From: Campylobacterales bacterium
Lineage (GTDB): Bacteria; Campylobacterota; Campylobacteria; Campylobacterales; QNZT01
Assembly: GCA_024278835.1 (NCBI GenBank)
Contig: JAJRSK010000036.1
Location: 1-64,000, forward strand
Direction of reading: 5' to 3'
DNA: 64,000 nt
Shown: positions 26,824 through 35,831 of the stretch, in pieces
Layout: every line of letters starts with the position of its first letter
Position numbering within the stretch: position 1 is the first letter of the stretch
Notes under the pieces: model-generated
Told to the model about the DNA's origin: nothing
Database searches by the model: none
What the model saw: only the letters and a program-made list of their open reading frames with translations
Program-made: the position numbers and the translations under genes

Positions 26824-28044
26824 TTACATTCCACCCATATTCATAGAGAATATCGGTAATAACATGGCAATCACAATAAATCCTATCGTCGCACCCACAA
26901 AGAGTATCAACAATGGTTCCATGAGTGATAAAAAGAGGTCAATTTTTCCTCTATTTTCACTAAAATATAAATCTGCCAAGTTTTCCATCACCAAGGCCAC
27001 TTCACTTGTCTCTTCTCCTAGCGCTATTGCTTGGATAAAGGAGTTATCAACATTTTTACCATATTTAGACAAGGCGGTAGAAAACTTCTTTCCTTCGACT
27101 ACTTCTTTTGAAGCAGCTTCAAACTCTGCTCTCATCACATCATTGTCTAATATCCCAGAGGACAACTTCACTGCATGCACAAAAGTCACACCTGAACGCA
27201 CAAGTACAGAGGTGATATAGGCAAAGCGTGCTAACTCAAAAGTTTGAATTATTTTACCAAAAACAGGTAATTTTAACAAAAAGGCGTGATATTTATACTT
27301 AAAGGAGGCAGAATTTTTCAAGAAATAACCAAAAAGCATACTAAGCAGCACAATACCCACCGCCATAGGTAACCAATATGCTGTAACAAAGTCCCCTGCC
27401 CCTATCACTATCTTCGTCACAGCAGGCAACTCTTGCTTTAATTGATCAAACATCGCTGTGATTTTTGGTACTACGGTGGTCAGCATAAATGCCACCATAA
27501 AGATAGAGATAATCACGATAAACATAGGATAAACAAGTGCTTGTTTCACGCGTCCTGCTACTTTATCTTGCTCTTCCACAAAACGTGCCATCTCAAAGAG
27601 TACTTCAGACATACTACCACTCTCTTCTGCCACTTTGATAGACTGTTTATAAAAAGAGGGAAGTGTAATGATATTTTGAGAATCAAGCGCATGAAAATAA
27701 GAATTACCCTCATTCATGCTGGTTTCTAAGGAGGAGAGAAAATCCACCATTACACCATCACCTTCATACTGAGATTTTGCCAGTTTTACAACATTGACGA
27801 TAGGAATACCAGAACGTAGATAAATAGCAATATTTTTAGAAAATTGTGCCAATCTTTTGGCTGGTAGGGTATGTGTTCGTTGAAATTTAAATTTTTTTAA
27901 AAAACTATCACCACTCTCACTCACACTCTCATACAAAATGCCTTTGGCTTTTAACTTTCGTTTTGCTTCAGCTTCATCAAGTGCTTCTATCCGTGCTTTG
28001 ACCTTTTTACCATGCGCATCGTACCCTACATATTTATATATCAT
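26824..28044 (-). CDS. gspF: Type II secretion inner-membrane protein GspF
   Basis: The 406-residue product has two repeated GspF domains (from FSKNIAIYLRSGIPIVNVVKLAKSQ and from FELARFAYITSVLVRSGVTFVHAVKLSSG) and three hydrophobic segments (YPMFIVIISIFMVAFMLTTVV, PMAVGIVLLSMLFGYFL, LILFVGATIGFIVIAMLLPIF). GspF is the polytopic platform that couples the GspE ATPase to pseudopilus assembly. The start ATG lies inside a TATCATGATA palindrome just after the gspE stop. It is last in the gspK-F array and is followed by rpe. Confidence 0.93.
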   Translation of the reverse strand: MIYKYVGYDAHGKKVKARIEALDEAEAKRKLKAKGILYESVSESGDSFLKKFKFQRTHTLPAKRLAQFSKNIAIYLRSGIPIVNVVKLAKSQYEGDGVMVDFLSSLETSMNEGNSYFHALDSQNIITLPSFYKQSIKVAEESGSMSEVLFEMARFVEEQDKVAGRVKQALVYPMFIVIISIFMVAFMLTTVVPKITAMFDQLKQELPAVTKIVIGAGDFVTAYWLPMAVGIVLLSMLFGYFLKNSASFKYKYHAFLLKLPVFGKIIQTFELARFAYITSVLVRSGVTFVHAVKLSSGILDNDVMRAEFEAASKEVVEGKKFSTALSKYGKNVDNSFIQAIALGEETSEVALVMENLADLYFSENRGKIDLFLSLMEPLLILFVGATIGFIVIAMLLPIFSMNMGGM

Positions 28045-28048
28045 GATA
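28039..28048. repeat. TATCATGATA palindrome containing the gspF start codon
   Basis: The palindrome spans the six-base spacer between gspE and gspF and supplies the gspF ATG (28044). Confidence 0.95.
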
Positions 28049-28050
28049 GG

Positions 28051-29574
28051 CTAATCTTTCAATCCCACACGAATGACTTCTTTAAGTGAAGTATCACCAT
28101 CCACTAAAAGTTCTAAGAGTTTTTCAGGAATCGTTCTCATCCCTTTTTCACGCATCTTTTCACGTATCTCAAAATCTGTCATTTTATTTTTAAGCATCAT
28201 CTTGACGTCATCGTCCATGAGCAAGAGTTCACCCACAGCATGTCTACCATTGTATCCGGTAAAATTGCATTGCTTACACCCTTTTTCTTTATAAATAGTT
28301 GCACTTTTATCAATACCAAACTCTTCTAAGATTTCTAAAGGCAAGGTATCTATCTCTTTGCACTCATCACAAAGCTTTCTTACTAGTCTTTGTGCCAAAA
28401 CACCCAAAAGTGAAGAGGTGATTAAAAAGTCATCGATGCCCATCTCTACCAAACGGGTGATTGCCGCTGCTGCATTATTGGTATGTAAAGTAGAAAGCAT
28501 TAAGTGCCCTGTTAATGCCGCTTGAATGGCAATCTCAGCGGTCTCTTTATCTCGTATCTCACCAACCATCACGATATCAGGATCTTGTCGAAGGATGGAG
28601 CGTAGTCCTGCTGAAAATGTCAATCCAGTTTTAGTATTGACTTGGATTTGGTTGATGTTATCTGCTTTGTACTCGACGGGATCTTCTACTGTAATGATAT
28701 TTTTATCAGGCGTTGCGACAAGTTGCAAAAAGGTATGAAGCGTGGTTGACTTACCTGAACCCGTAGGTCCCGTGACTAGTATCATCCCGTGGGCATGCTC
28801 TAAAAGCTTTTCAAAGTGTTGCGTTAGATCTGATTTAAATCCTAGTTTTGCCAAGGTCGGGATATCTGAACTCTCCATCAATATCCGCATAACTACACGT
28901 TCGCCATAATAAGTAGGCAGTACAGACACCCTGATATCTAACCCCTTCCCCGCTATCTTTACTTGTGTACGCCCATCTTGAGGAATACGCTTTTCTGAGA
29001 TATCTAAATTTGAGATAACTTTGATTCGTGAAATAACAAGGGAAATAATATTTTTATCTAAATCCACATGTTTAGTGAGGACCCCATCAACACGAAATCG
29101 TACGACACCTCTAAATTCATGTATTTCAACGTGAATATCTGATGCCCCTTTTTTAACAGCTTGATAAAAGAGGGAATTAACAAATTTGATGATAGGCGCA
29201 GACTCTTCACTTGTTAATATATCTGAGCTGTTTTGTAAAAATTCAGATAGAGATATCTCATCTTCTAATAGTTCACTCTCACTCTCTTCATTAATGGTTG
29301 AAGAGAGTTCATTGTCTGTTTTTATCTCTAAAAATCGGTGATAAAGTCGCTGAAATGAATCAGAATCTACAAACGCTATAGGTAAATCACACTCTATTTT
29401 GGATAGGTAGTTAAAGCCCTCTGCCATCTTCTCTTTATCTAGTACCATGTGGGCTTTATCATCAATTTTACTAAAAAGAAGTGAGTTTTTCACAGCCAAG
29501 TCGATATCTACACTCTCTATATGTTCAGGGTAAAGATCAAGATCAAAAAACTCTGGAATATTACTCAAATGCAT
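28051..29574 (-). CDS. gspE: Type II secretion ATPase GspE
   Basis: The 507-residue product is the cytoplasmic hexameric ATPase that powers pseudopilus growth. It has an N-terminal domain, then the ASP-box region KKGASDIHVEIHEFRGVVRFRVDGVL, Walker A TGPTGSGKSTT, Walker B region RQDPDIVMVGEIRDKETAEIAIQAALTGH with the histidine of STLHTN, and the zinc tetracysteine CDEC...CKQC near the C-terminus. One base separates it from gspD. All catalytic motifs are intact. Confidence 0.95.
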   Translation of the reverse strand: MHLSNIPEFFDLDLYPEHIESVDIDLAVKNSLLFSKIDDKAHMVLDKEKMAEGFNYLSKIECDLPIAFVDSDSFQRLYHRFLEIKTDNELSSTINEESESELLEDEISLSEFLQNSSDILTSEESAPIIKFVNSLFYQAVKKGASDIHVEIHEFRGVVRFRVDGVLTKHVDLDKNIISLVISRIKVISNLDISEKRIPQDGRTQVKIAGKGLDIRVSVLPTYYGERVVMRILMESSDIPTLAKLGFKSDLTQHFEKLLEHAHGMILVTGPTGSGKSTTLHTFLQLVATPDKNIITVEDPVEYKADNINQIQVNTKTGLTFSAGLRSILRQDPDIVMVGEIRDKETAEIAIQAALTGHLMLSTLHTNNAAAAITRLVEMGIDDFLITSSLLGVLAQRLVRKLCDECKEIDTLPLEILEEFGIDKSATIYKEKGCKQCNFTGYNGRHAVGELLLMDDDVKMMLKNKMTDFEIREKMREKGMRTIPEKLLELLVDGDTSLKEVIRVGLKD

Positions 29575-29575
29575 A

Positions 29576-31696
29576 TCACTCTCCTATAAAACCAGCTGGT
29601 ACTTGTCGTCTACTTATCTCATTACCACGACCATCCAAGGTAAGCTCATAGGTATTGCCATAATCATCTATGAGGATTTCTGTACTTTTTGAAGCTGATT
29701 CTACATAAATTGGTTCTACACTATTTACAGTTTTTGTATTATACTTACCATCAGCGTAATCCTCTTCAAACTTAAGCGCTAAGTCATTTTCTAACATAGA
29801 AAGTTTTCCTAATGCATCTCGTAGTCCTGCCAAATCTTCACTTTTTTTGACAATGTATGGCGTCAACATGATGACTAAACTAGTTTTATTGTGCGTTGTG
29901 GTCGTATGACGAAAAGGAATACCAAGGATAGGAATATCTCCTAAAAGTGGGATTTTAATCACAGAATTACTCACTTTATTTTTAGATAAACCTCCAATAA
30001 TCACCGTTTCACCATTCATCACGATAGAAGAGGTACTCACTTCACGTTTTGTTGTCGTAGGTTGTCCCGCTGAACCTCCAGGTACGATATCTTCAGATAT
30101 CACACTCACTTCTAAAGAAACTTTATCATCTGCAGAAATACGTGGTTTGACTTTGAGTGTTAACCCAATATCTTCTCTTGAAAAGTTTTGCGTTGGTAAA
30201 GCAGTTGTTGACGCAGCGATAGAAGTTTGCGTTAAAATCGACTCCGTTTGACCTACATAGATAGAAGATTCTTTATTGTTGATACAAAGGATAGAAGGTT
30301 CTGAGAGTATAGATGCTGCACCATTGTTGTCAAAAAGAGAGATCGTCACACCCATGGCTAATGCCTTACTTAGATTATCAGGCACCTTAATTCCATCGCC
30401 AAATAGCGCTGTCGCCGCACCTAAAGGATCTAAAACACCACCTAGTTTTCCGCTGATACCATATAACCCAGCCCCTCCAGCAACACCACCTAAAATCTCA
30501 TACTTAGCCCCCAGCTGTCTTGCTTCATCATCTTTTATCTCAATGATTTTTGCGACTACATACACTTGCTGTCTCTCAGTATCGAGTGCATCAACAACTT
30601 GACGAATCTCTTTAAGCTCATTTTCTGTGGCATACACGATAATAGCGTTCAACTCTGCATCTACCGTGACGGTTGGTTTATCTTTGTCCCCGATAATAGA
30701 AGGCGTGACTGTCTCCGTTTTTACAATAGGAGGCAAACTCTTCCCATTTTTAGATTTTTGAGGAATTCTTGTCGTCACCGTTTTAGGATCACCATTGGAT
30801 ACTGATGATTTTGCAAAACTCTTATCTGAGAGTAACTTTTCTAATGTTTTGACAATTTCCGTAGCATCTGCATTTTTAACGTATAAAATCTCCATGCGTT
30901 TGTCCACGGTATTGTCTGCTTTATCCATCCTTCTGATATGGGGAATAAGTGCACGCACATTTTGTTTATTACCCACTATGATGATGGAGTTACTAGCATC
31001 ATCCGAAAAAACATCTACTTTTTGTGTGGCTATTTTATTGTCAAAGAGGGCATTACTCAACTGTTTGACTTTTGAGTAGACAGACTTTGCTTGGGCATTG
31101 TGTAAAGTTACAAACTGTACTTTTGTATCACTATCTTGGTCTAACTTATTGATAACATTTTCAATAGCACGTATATTTGCTGGAAAGTCTGTGATAACCA
31201 CAGCGTTATTTTCATTTGAAAGTGAGATTTTTCCATAACGGCTAAGAAGGAAATTGATTTGTCTTAAAATCGTTCTGACATTCAGGTTATAAATAGGAAT
31301 AATCGTTGTTTGCACTTCAGCGATATCACTCTCTCCATACATTGGTGGTGATGATTTAGAAGCATCCGCACTTTTAATCACCTTTAAAAAACCACTTTTT
31401 GTATCTCTAAGCGTATATCCTTTGGTGGATAATATATCTGAAAGAAGGGTAAAGATTTGATTTTTCTTGATAGGTTTTACGGAAACATAATCCACCGTAC
31501 CCGTGATATTTTGTGATATCAGGATATTTTTTCCCGTTATCTTTGCTACCATTTGTATAAAATCAACAATTTTAAGGTCTTTAAAATTTATATTAACTTC
31601 ATCTCTATTGGTCTCTCTAAAATTATCACCCTTTGCTTGCATAGATGATATTGCTAAAGAACTTACCAGTATAAAACTAAGTACTATTTTTTTCAT
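29576..31696 (-). CDS. gspD: Type II secretion outer-membrane secretin GspD
   Basis: The 706-residue product has a signal peptide (MKKIVLSFILVSSLAISSMQA), an N0 domain (VNINFKDLKIVDFIQMVAKITGKNILI), three N1-N3 repeats, and the C-terminal secretin barrel with LSEPSILCINNKESSIYVGQTESILT and SNSVIKIPLLGDIPILGIPFRHT. A Gly-rich stretch (GGVAGGAGLYGISGKLGGVLD) starts the barrel. It forms the multimeric outer-membrane channel. Length is normal. No pilotin gene (gspS) is recognisable nearby; the GspC and GspN genes are adjacent upstream. Confidence 0.95.
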   Translation of the reverse strand: MKKIVLSFILVSSLAISSMQAKGDNFRETNRDEVNINFKDLKIVDFIQMVAKITGKNILISQNITGTVDYVSVKPIKKNQIFTLLSDILSTKGYTLRDTKSGFLKVIKSADASKSSPPMYGESDIAEVQTTIIPIYNLNVRTILRQINFLLSRYGKISLSNENNAVVITDFPANIRAIENVINKLDQDSDTKVQFVTLHNAQAKSVYSKVKQLSNALFDNKIATQKVDVFSDDASNSIIIVGNKQNVRALIPHIRRMDKADNTVDKRMEILYVKNADATEIVKTLEKLLSDKSFAKSSVSNGDPKTVTTRIPQKSKNGKSLPPIVKTETVTPSIIGDKDKPTVTVDAELNAIIVYATENELKEIRQVVDALDTERQQVYVVAKIIEIKDDEARQLGAKYEILGGVAGGAGLYGISGKLGGVLDPLGAATALFGDGIKVPDNLSKALAMGVTISLFDNNGAASILSEPSILCINNKESSIYVGQTESILTQTSIAASTTALPTQNFSREDIGLTLKVKPRISADDKVSLEVSVISEDIVPGGSAGQPTTTKREVSTSSIVMNGETVIIGGLSKNKVSNSVIKIPLLGDIPILGIPFRHTTTTHNKTSLVIMLTPYIVKKSEDLAGLRDALGKLSMLENDLALKFEEDYADGKYNTKTVNSVEPIYVESASKSTEILIDDYGNTYELTLDGRGNEISRRQVPAGFIGE

Positions 31697-31709
31697 TTTA
31701 ACCCTTTTG

Positions 31710-32525
31710 TTAATTTACATTGAAGTCTAAATCAATCACTTCACCCGCACGTTCTACCGTAAGAGTTAAGGAGTCTAAACTATCTATATTTGTATAATAT
31801 TTCATGACATCTGCTAAAGATGTTATCTCATTGCCATCGATGCCCTTGATGATATCACCTGATTTTAATCCTGCTGTATCAAAAAAGGAAGATTTTTTAA
31901 CATAATTGACACGAAAACCTGAGATTTGACCGTTGACACGTTGCTCTTGTATTCGGATATTTTTCCATATTTTATTTGGATCTTTAACATAAGAGTTTAA
32001 CTCATTTTTAGTGATACTCACAGGTGCACCAGGTACCGCTTCAACATTTGGTGTATGAGATGACATGCTAGGTCTTGTTAGTGCCTTGTTTTCTTCATCA
32101 CGTAGTAAGATATAATAACTCTTAGCATTTTTTTCTAACCCTACTTTCTTTTCAGATACACGCACTAACTCATAGCCTTTATAACTCTCCCCAATATAGA
32201 TAAAATTACTTTTTCCTGCATCTTCAATAATCATAAAAGAGGCATCTCCACCCAAGTAAGTACCTTTTAGCTTCATGTTTTTTAACTGTTCACCATCATC
32301 ACTAGCGACTACAGGTTCATCTTTTATCACCCCATTGCTACGACCAATGATTTTTGGTGCAAGATTTAAGTTATAACGATAAGAATAACTCTCCGAAGAT
32401 TGACTCTGCAGAGTACCCTTATCTAAAAAGAAAAGAGAGAGGCTCCAGAGTAGTTTTGCCAAAACAAGTGGTAAAACGATAAGAAAAGCAAAAAAACGTA
32501 ATTTACGACTAAAGCTTTGACTCAT
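31710..32525 (-). CDS. gspC: GspC-like type II secretion protein with PDZ domain
   Basis: The 271-residue product has one N-terminal membrane helix (FFAFLIVLPLVLAKLLWSLSLFFL), a periplasmic homology region (LKGTYLGGDASFMIIEDAGKSNFIYIGESYKGYELVRV) and a C-terminal PDZ domain (GFRVNYVKKSSFFDTAGLKSGDIIKGIDGNEITSLADVMKYY). GspC links the inner-membrane platform to the secretin and selects substrates. It sits directly upstream of gspD and overlaps gspN by 17 bases, consistent with that role. Confidence 0.88.
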   Translation of the reverse strand: MSQSFSRKLRFFAFLIVLPLVLAKLLWSLSLFFLDKGTLQSQSSESYSYRYNLNLAPKIIGRSNGVIKDEPVVASDDGEQLKNMKLKGTYLGGDASFMIIEDAGKSNFIYIGESYKGYELVRVSEKKVGLEKNAKSYYILLRDEENKALTRPSMSSHTPNVEAVPGAPVSITKNELNSYVKDPNKIWKNIRIQEQRVNGQISGFRVNYVKKSSFFDTAGLKSGDIIKGIDGNEITSLADVMKYYTNIDSLDSLTLTVERAGEVIDLDFNVN

Positions 32526-33024
32526 ACACTAATCCCTCCTCTTCTTTTTTAAAGTATGTTCTAACAAGGTCGTTATTTTTAAACTTTGCGCTAGGATTTA
32601 AAATAAGACGAAGTTTCTGTTCTAGCACATCCAAGGTACCATGTACCTCACCAAAATCACCCTTGGCTTCTATCATGATACTCTTATAGGAAAGTACCGA
32701 ATAGGTCAATGTAACAACATCTGCTGAGGCATGAAACATAGACTGTAGCTCTTTACTAGGTGAGACACCACGGGCTGTCACTTTATTGTAAAAAATCCAT
32801 GGCAAAATATGTAAGGTATCTACCTTCACAGAATCAATCCCATCATAAAAAATGCTCGCATCCTTAATCTCAAGATCAATCCATCTATCTTTCAAGCTGC
32901 CCTCTTTTATCTCGACATGCTCTTTTTTAGCAAAGTTTTCTAGCGTATAGTAGAGATTGACCTTGGGCATAAACAGTACAAATCCAAGATAAAAAAGAGC
33001 GATAAAAAGTATTATTTTTTTCAT
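32509..33024 (-). CDS. gspN: GspN-like inner-membrane protein of the type II secretion cluster
   Basis: The 171-residue product has one N-terminal helix (ILFIALFYLGFVLFMP) and a periplasmic part whose pattern (EGSLKDRWIDLEIKDASIFYDGIDSVKVDTLHILPWIFYNKVTARGVSP) resembles the repeated beta-sheet of GspN/LptC-like proteins. It is translated from a frame overlapping gspM by four bases and gspC by 17 bases. GspN is optional in T2SS; its role is unknown. The call is based on topology and position, with moderate confidence. One palindrome copy encodes KSIMIEA. Confidence 0.6.
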   Translation of the reverse strand: MKKIILFIALFYLGFVLFMPKVNLYYTLENFAKKEHVEIKEGSLKDRWIDLEIKDASIFYDGIDSVKVDTLHILPWIFYNKVTARGVSPSKELQSMFHASADVVTLTYSVLSYKSIMIEAKGDFGEVHGTLDVLEQKLRLILNPSAKFKNNDLVRTYFKKEEEGLVYESKL

Positions 33025-33416
33025 TTTTTTATCTCCAGTCGTAAACTTGCCTTTGTCTCACTAAGTCGATTTATCTCTAATTTTTTGATATTTAATGTGC
33101 TGTTTTGTATCTTGCGTAAGAGATTGCCTAGTGTAGCAGTCGATAACTCTTCATACATCAATACCCTGACATCTGATTTTTTATAGTCTTTAGTCGCTCT
33201 AGCAATACGATTTAAGGTCTTTATCGTTCTTTGTACAATTTTTTTATCACCAAATTTATTTTTTAAGGTAGCCAAAGATTTTGCTTCTTTTGAAAAGAGC
33301 TCTAAACTCTCTTTTTCAGAGAAAAAAGATTTTTTAGCATTGTTACCCATCATGTAAACCATAAAAAGCAGCAAAAAGGCAAGTATAAAAAAAAGTAGGC
33401 TCTGTTTTTGCGTCAT
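33021..33416 (-). CDS. GspM-like inner-membrane protein of the type II secretion cluster
   Basis: The 131-residue product has one N-terminal helix (LLFFILAFLLLFMVYMMG), a coiled-coil-like middle (SEKESLELFSKEAKSLATLKNKFG) and a C-terminal part (LGNLLRKIQNSTLNIKKLEINRLSETKASLRLEIKK) that fits a ferredoxin-like fold of GspM. It overlaps both neighbours by four bases (ATGA), typical of the L-M-N group. Sequence alone is too diverged for a firm GspM call; position between L and N supports it. Confidence 0.6.
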   Translation of the reverse strand: MTQKQSLLFFILAFLLLFMVYMMGNNAKKSFFSEKESLELFSKEAKSLATLKNKFGDKKIVQRTIKTLNRIARATKDYKKSDVRVLMYEELSTATLGNLLRKIQNSTLNIKKLEINRLSETKASLRLEIKK

Positions 33417-33775
33417 GAGGCAACCTTTATAGTTAGAAGATTGTCATCTACCCTGCTTTCACGTATCATGATAGCCTTTGGAAACATCTTTTTAATCTCT
33501 TCTTCTCTATCCTTTGAAGCAACAACAATCTTCACAGTAGCTCCCTTAGTAGATTCTTCTATACTTTGGATATATTCCCCACTTTTAAGCCTAAGTTTTG
33601 AGATAGCCAACAACATATCTCTCAATTTTTTTTGTGTCTTAAACTTTTTTGTGAGAGATTTCTTAATACTTTTTAACTGTATGGATGTACGTGGTAAGTT
33701 ATTGGTTTTTATAATCTCTGCTCTTTTATTTTCTAAATCACTAGTAGCTTTTTTATAGACGACATATTCACTCAA
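33413..33775 (-). CDS. gspL: C-terminal (periplasmic) part of a split GspL
   Basis: The 120-residue frame begins at a TTG codon with no ribosome site of its own, at the end of the upstream gspL frame. Its start LSEYVVYKKATSDLENKRAEI looks like the exit of a membrane helix followed by a coiled coil, and the rest (AISKLRLKSGEYIQSIEESTKGATVKIVVASKDREEEI) resembles the periplasmic ferredoxin-like domain of GspL. Upstream of the TTG the same frame encodes more hydrophobic residues (TFVFSF). A -1 shift at the T run near 33782 joins it to the upstream frame. See the finding on split gspL. Confidence 0.6.
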   Translation of the reverse strand: MSEYVVYKKATSDLENKRAEIIKTNNLPRTSIQLKSIKKSLTKKFKTQKKLRDMLLAISKLRLKSGEYIQSIEESTKGATVKIVVASKDREEEIKKMFPKAIMIRESRVDDNLLTIKVAS

Positions 33776-34347
33776 AAATGAAAAAACAAAAGTCCAAAAA
33801 TAGCAGCAATCAGCTTGATATCTCCAGATGAGAGTAATGCATTGTCAAAGGAACTCAGCTTTACCTTTCTTTTACCTAGGTCTGCTTTTTCCAATATGCC
33901 ATCTAAGTTCTCTTCTGTATTGGTACAAGCGCGGGGCACTTGGATAACGATGCCATCCATATTGCTAAGTGCTGCACGCTTATCTATCTCTACACACTCT
34001 TGTATAAAGCCAAGGGCATCTTGTGCAAAATAAATATCTACAATATCACTTTTATAGGGAAGTATTTTCTCTAAATCTTCTGCTATTTTCTTTTTGTTAT
34101 AGGCTATCATGATAAAGGCATCGTCACTTTTACGTACTTCATAAGAGAAGTCACCAGATGGCAGAAAACCTTCAAATATAGAAGGAGCAAGTTTTATTGC
34201 CTCTTTCTCTTTTTTAACAGGTAAGGTTACTTTTTTAATCCAGTAAAACTCAGGAGAGAGTATCAGCGAGTAGCTACCCCGCTTTTCAATCCTATCACTT
34301 TTGCTGACAAAAAGCGTGGTAGTTTTATTCTTGAAAATTTTTGTCAA
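33772..34347 (-). CDS. gspL: N-terminal (cytoplasmic) part of a split GspL
   Basis: The 191-residue frame starts at TTG 34347, inside the end of gspK, with an AGAGGA-like ribosome site. Its body resembles the GspL/PilM-type cytoplasmic domain that binds GspE (SPEFYWIKKVTLPVKKEKEAIKLAPSIFEGFLPSGDFSYEVRK). It ends abruptly within a predicted membrane helix (DIKLIAAIFGLLFFHF). Shifting back by one base at GTTTTTTC gives LIAAIFGLLFFSFLSEYVVYKK, which completes the helix and continues into the next frame. The gene is therefore a broken, phase-variable or frameshifted gspL, or carries an assembly error. Confidence 0.6.
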   Translation of the reverse strand: MTKIFKNKTTTLFVSKSDRIEKRGSYSLILSPEFYWIKKVTLPVKKEKEAIKLAPSIFEGFLPSGDFSYEVRKSDDAFIMIAYNKKKIAEDLEKILPYKSDIVDIYFAQDALGFIQECVEIDKRAALSNMDGIVIQVPRACTNTEENLDGILEKADLGKRKVKLSSFDNALLSSGDIKLIAAIFGLLFFHF

Positions 34348-35272
34348 TATTGCTTATCCTCTTTGTACTCACATCATAATCAAATGAGATTTCTCTTAGC
34401 CTGTTTTCTACATCTAAGTTAAGTATACATTTTACCAAATATTTCTTTTTATTAGCAAATTGTGAAATATTATATATCTTATTTAAAGTTTTCATATTTG
34501 GATTGTTACTTGCATTTGCCTCTGTGCAATAGTCTGTCTCTTCATTTATCATCATCTCGTCATCTACGATAAGTCCCATAGCATTCGATATATACAAAGA
34601 GTCACAATCTAACAGTAATCTCTCCTTAGCTTCCCCAAAATAAAAATATCTTTCAAATTCCTCTCTTGTTATCTTGAAAACATTTTCATCATGCGTACTT
34701 TTATAATAGTACTCTCTTATCTTTTTAAAGTGTTCAAAGTCATAAATCTTCCCCTCTTGAAAGTCAAAATCCTCAGAAGCTATCTCTGAGAAACTTGCCC
34801 TCTCCAAATCATCTTTATCAATCGTATCTAGTAGAAAATCTATCATAGTAAAAGGGTCTGAGAGTTCAAATTTTCTAAAAAACTTTTCTAATGGACGCCT
34901 AAGATAGGGGTCTTGATAAGCACCGGTTGTATTGGTTTCATGATTTACTAAAGAGGCTAAAATGTAGTTTATATTGAGTTTGTCCATCATAGATGTGGCA
35001 GAAAATCCTAAGCCTATCTTGGTCTTTTCTTCCATAATTGGGGGTAAATCCATTGATAAAAAAAGTGACAAGGCATCACTTGAATTGATATCAAACTGAG
35101 TAATTAGTTTTGTAAAGTCTTTAAAAACTATAGAAAATTGATTCTCTGCATCAATCTCCACCACCTTATCAAAACGACTTTTAGAGATAGAAACTGACCA
35201 CAGTATCAACGCAGTAATCACAGCGATAAAGCCCAAAGTCATCATCAATACTATACCATTTCTACTACGCAT
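34325..35272 (-). CDS. gspK: Minor pseudopilin GspK
   Basis: The 315-residue product starts RNGIVLMMTLGFIAVITALILWSVSISKSRFDK, the GspK-type leader and hydrophobic helix (GspK lacks the conserved Glu5 of other pseudopilins). The large globular domain has helical segments (LEKFFRKFELSDPFTMIDFLLDTIDKDDLERASFSEI) typical of the GspK insert. GspK caps the pseudopilus tip. It is the first gene of the minus-strand secretion operon; its 3' end overlaps gspL by 23 bases. A palindrome at 35291 lies in the 109-base spacer shared with divergent gspG. Confidence 0.85.
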   Translation of the reverse strand: MRSRNGIVLMMTLGFIAVITALILWSVSISKSRFDKVVEIDAENQFSIVFKDFTKLITQFDINSSDALSLFLSMDLPPIMEEKTKIGLGFSATSMMDKLNINYILASLVNHETNTTGAYQDPYLRRPLEKFFRKFELSDPFTMIDFLLDTIDKDDLERASFSEIASEDFDFQEGKIYDFEHFKKIREYYYKSTHDENVFKITREEFERYFYFGEAKERLLLDCDSLYISNAMGLIVDDEMMINEETDYCTEANASNNPNMKTLNKIYNISQFANKKKYLVKCILNLDVENRLREISFDYDVSTKRISNIDKNFQE

Positions 35273-35381
35273 GGGCTATCCTTATTTTTTTATCATGATA
35301 ATATTTTAATAATCAATCTAAAAGCAAAATTAATGTAGACTATTTAAGTAAATAATATACAATAAACACTTAAGGACACAC

Positions 35382-35798
35382 ATGAGAAAAGGTTTTTCAT
35401 TGATAGAAATCATGATTGTTATCATAATTTTAGGGCTTTTAGCTGGTTTGGTACTACCAAATCTCTTAGGACAAGGCGAACAAGCAAAAAGAAAGATTGT
35501 CTGCATACAGATGCAAAGTATCAAAGATGCGCTTAAAAATTTTAAATTGCAAAACGGTATGTATCCAACAACCGAAGAAGGTATCAAAGCCCTACTCACA
35601 AACCCAGATGAAGAGAAATACAAATCTTATCCAAATGGCGGTTTTTTAGATGAAAAAGAGCCACACGATCCTTGGAAAAATCCTTATATTTATACCAATG
35701 ATGAAGGTGCGATTGATATACTTTCTTTAGGTGCAGATGGTAAAGAGGGTGGCAGGGCAGAAGCTGCTGACATTGCAATGTCAAGTTGTAATAAATAG
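35382..35798 (+). CDS. gspG: Major pseudopilin GspG
   Basis: The 138-residue product begins MRKGFSLIEIMIVIIILGLLAGLVLPNLLGQGEQAKRK, a short prepilin leader with cleavage before FSLIE and the assembly helix. The C-terminal domain has the GspG core (LQNGMYPTTEEGIKALLTNP, FLDEKEPHDPWKNPYIY, DILSLGADGKEGG), including calcium-loop-like features. GspG forms the shaft of the T2SS pseudopilus. It is transcribed alone and divergently from gspK-gspF, which is unusual because gspG normally sits inside the operon; separate expression would let it be made in excess. Confidence 0.93.
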   Translation: MRKGFSLIEIMIVIIILGLLAGLVLPNLLGQGEQAKRKIVCIQMQSIKDALKNFKLQNGMYPTTEEGIKALLTNPDEEKYKSYPNGGFLDEKEPHDPWKNPYIYTNDEGAIDILSLGADGKEGGRAEAADIAMSSCNK

Positions 35799-35799
35799 C

Positions 35800-35817
35800 G
35801 TGTAGGTTCCCCTACAC
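35800..35817. terminator. Convergent hairpin between gspG and the FadL-type gene
   Basis: GTGTAGG (35800-35806) pairs with CCTACAC (35811-35817) around a four-base loop. TATCATGATA follows immediately at 35820. It lies between two converging stop codons. Confidence 0.7.
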
Positions 35818-35831
35818 ACTATCATGATAGA

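Noticed and set aside
26684-27220. Plus-strand 178-residue ORF
   Set aside because: Antisense to rpe and gspF, both well supported.
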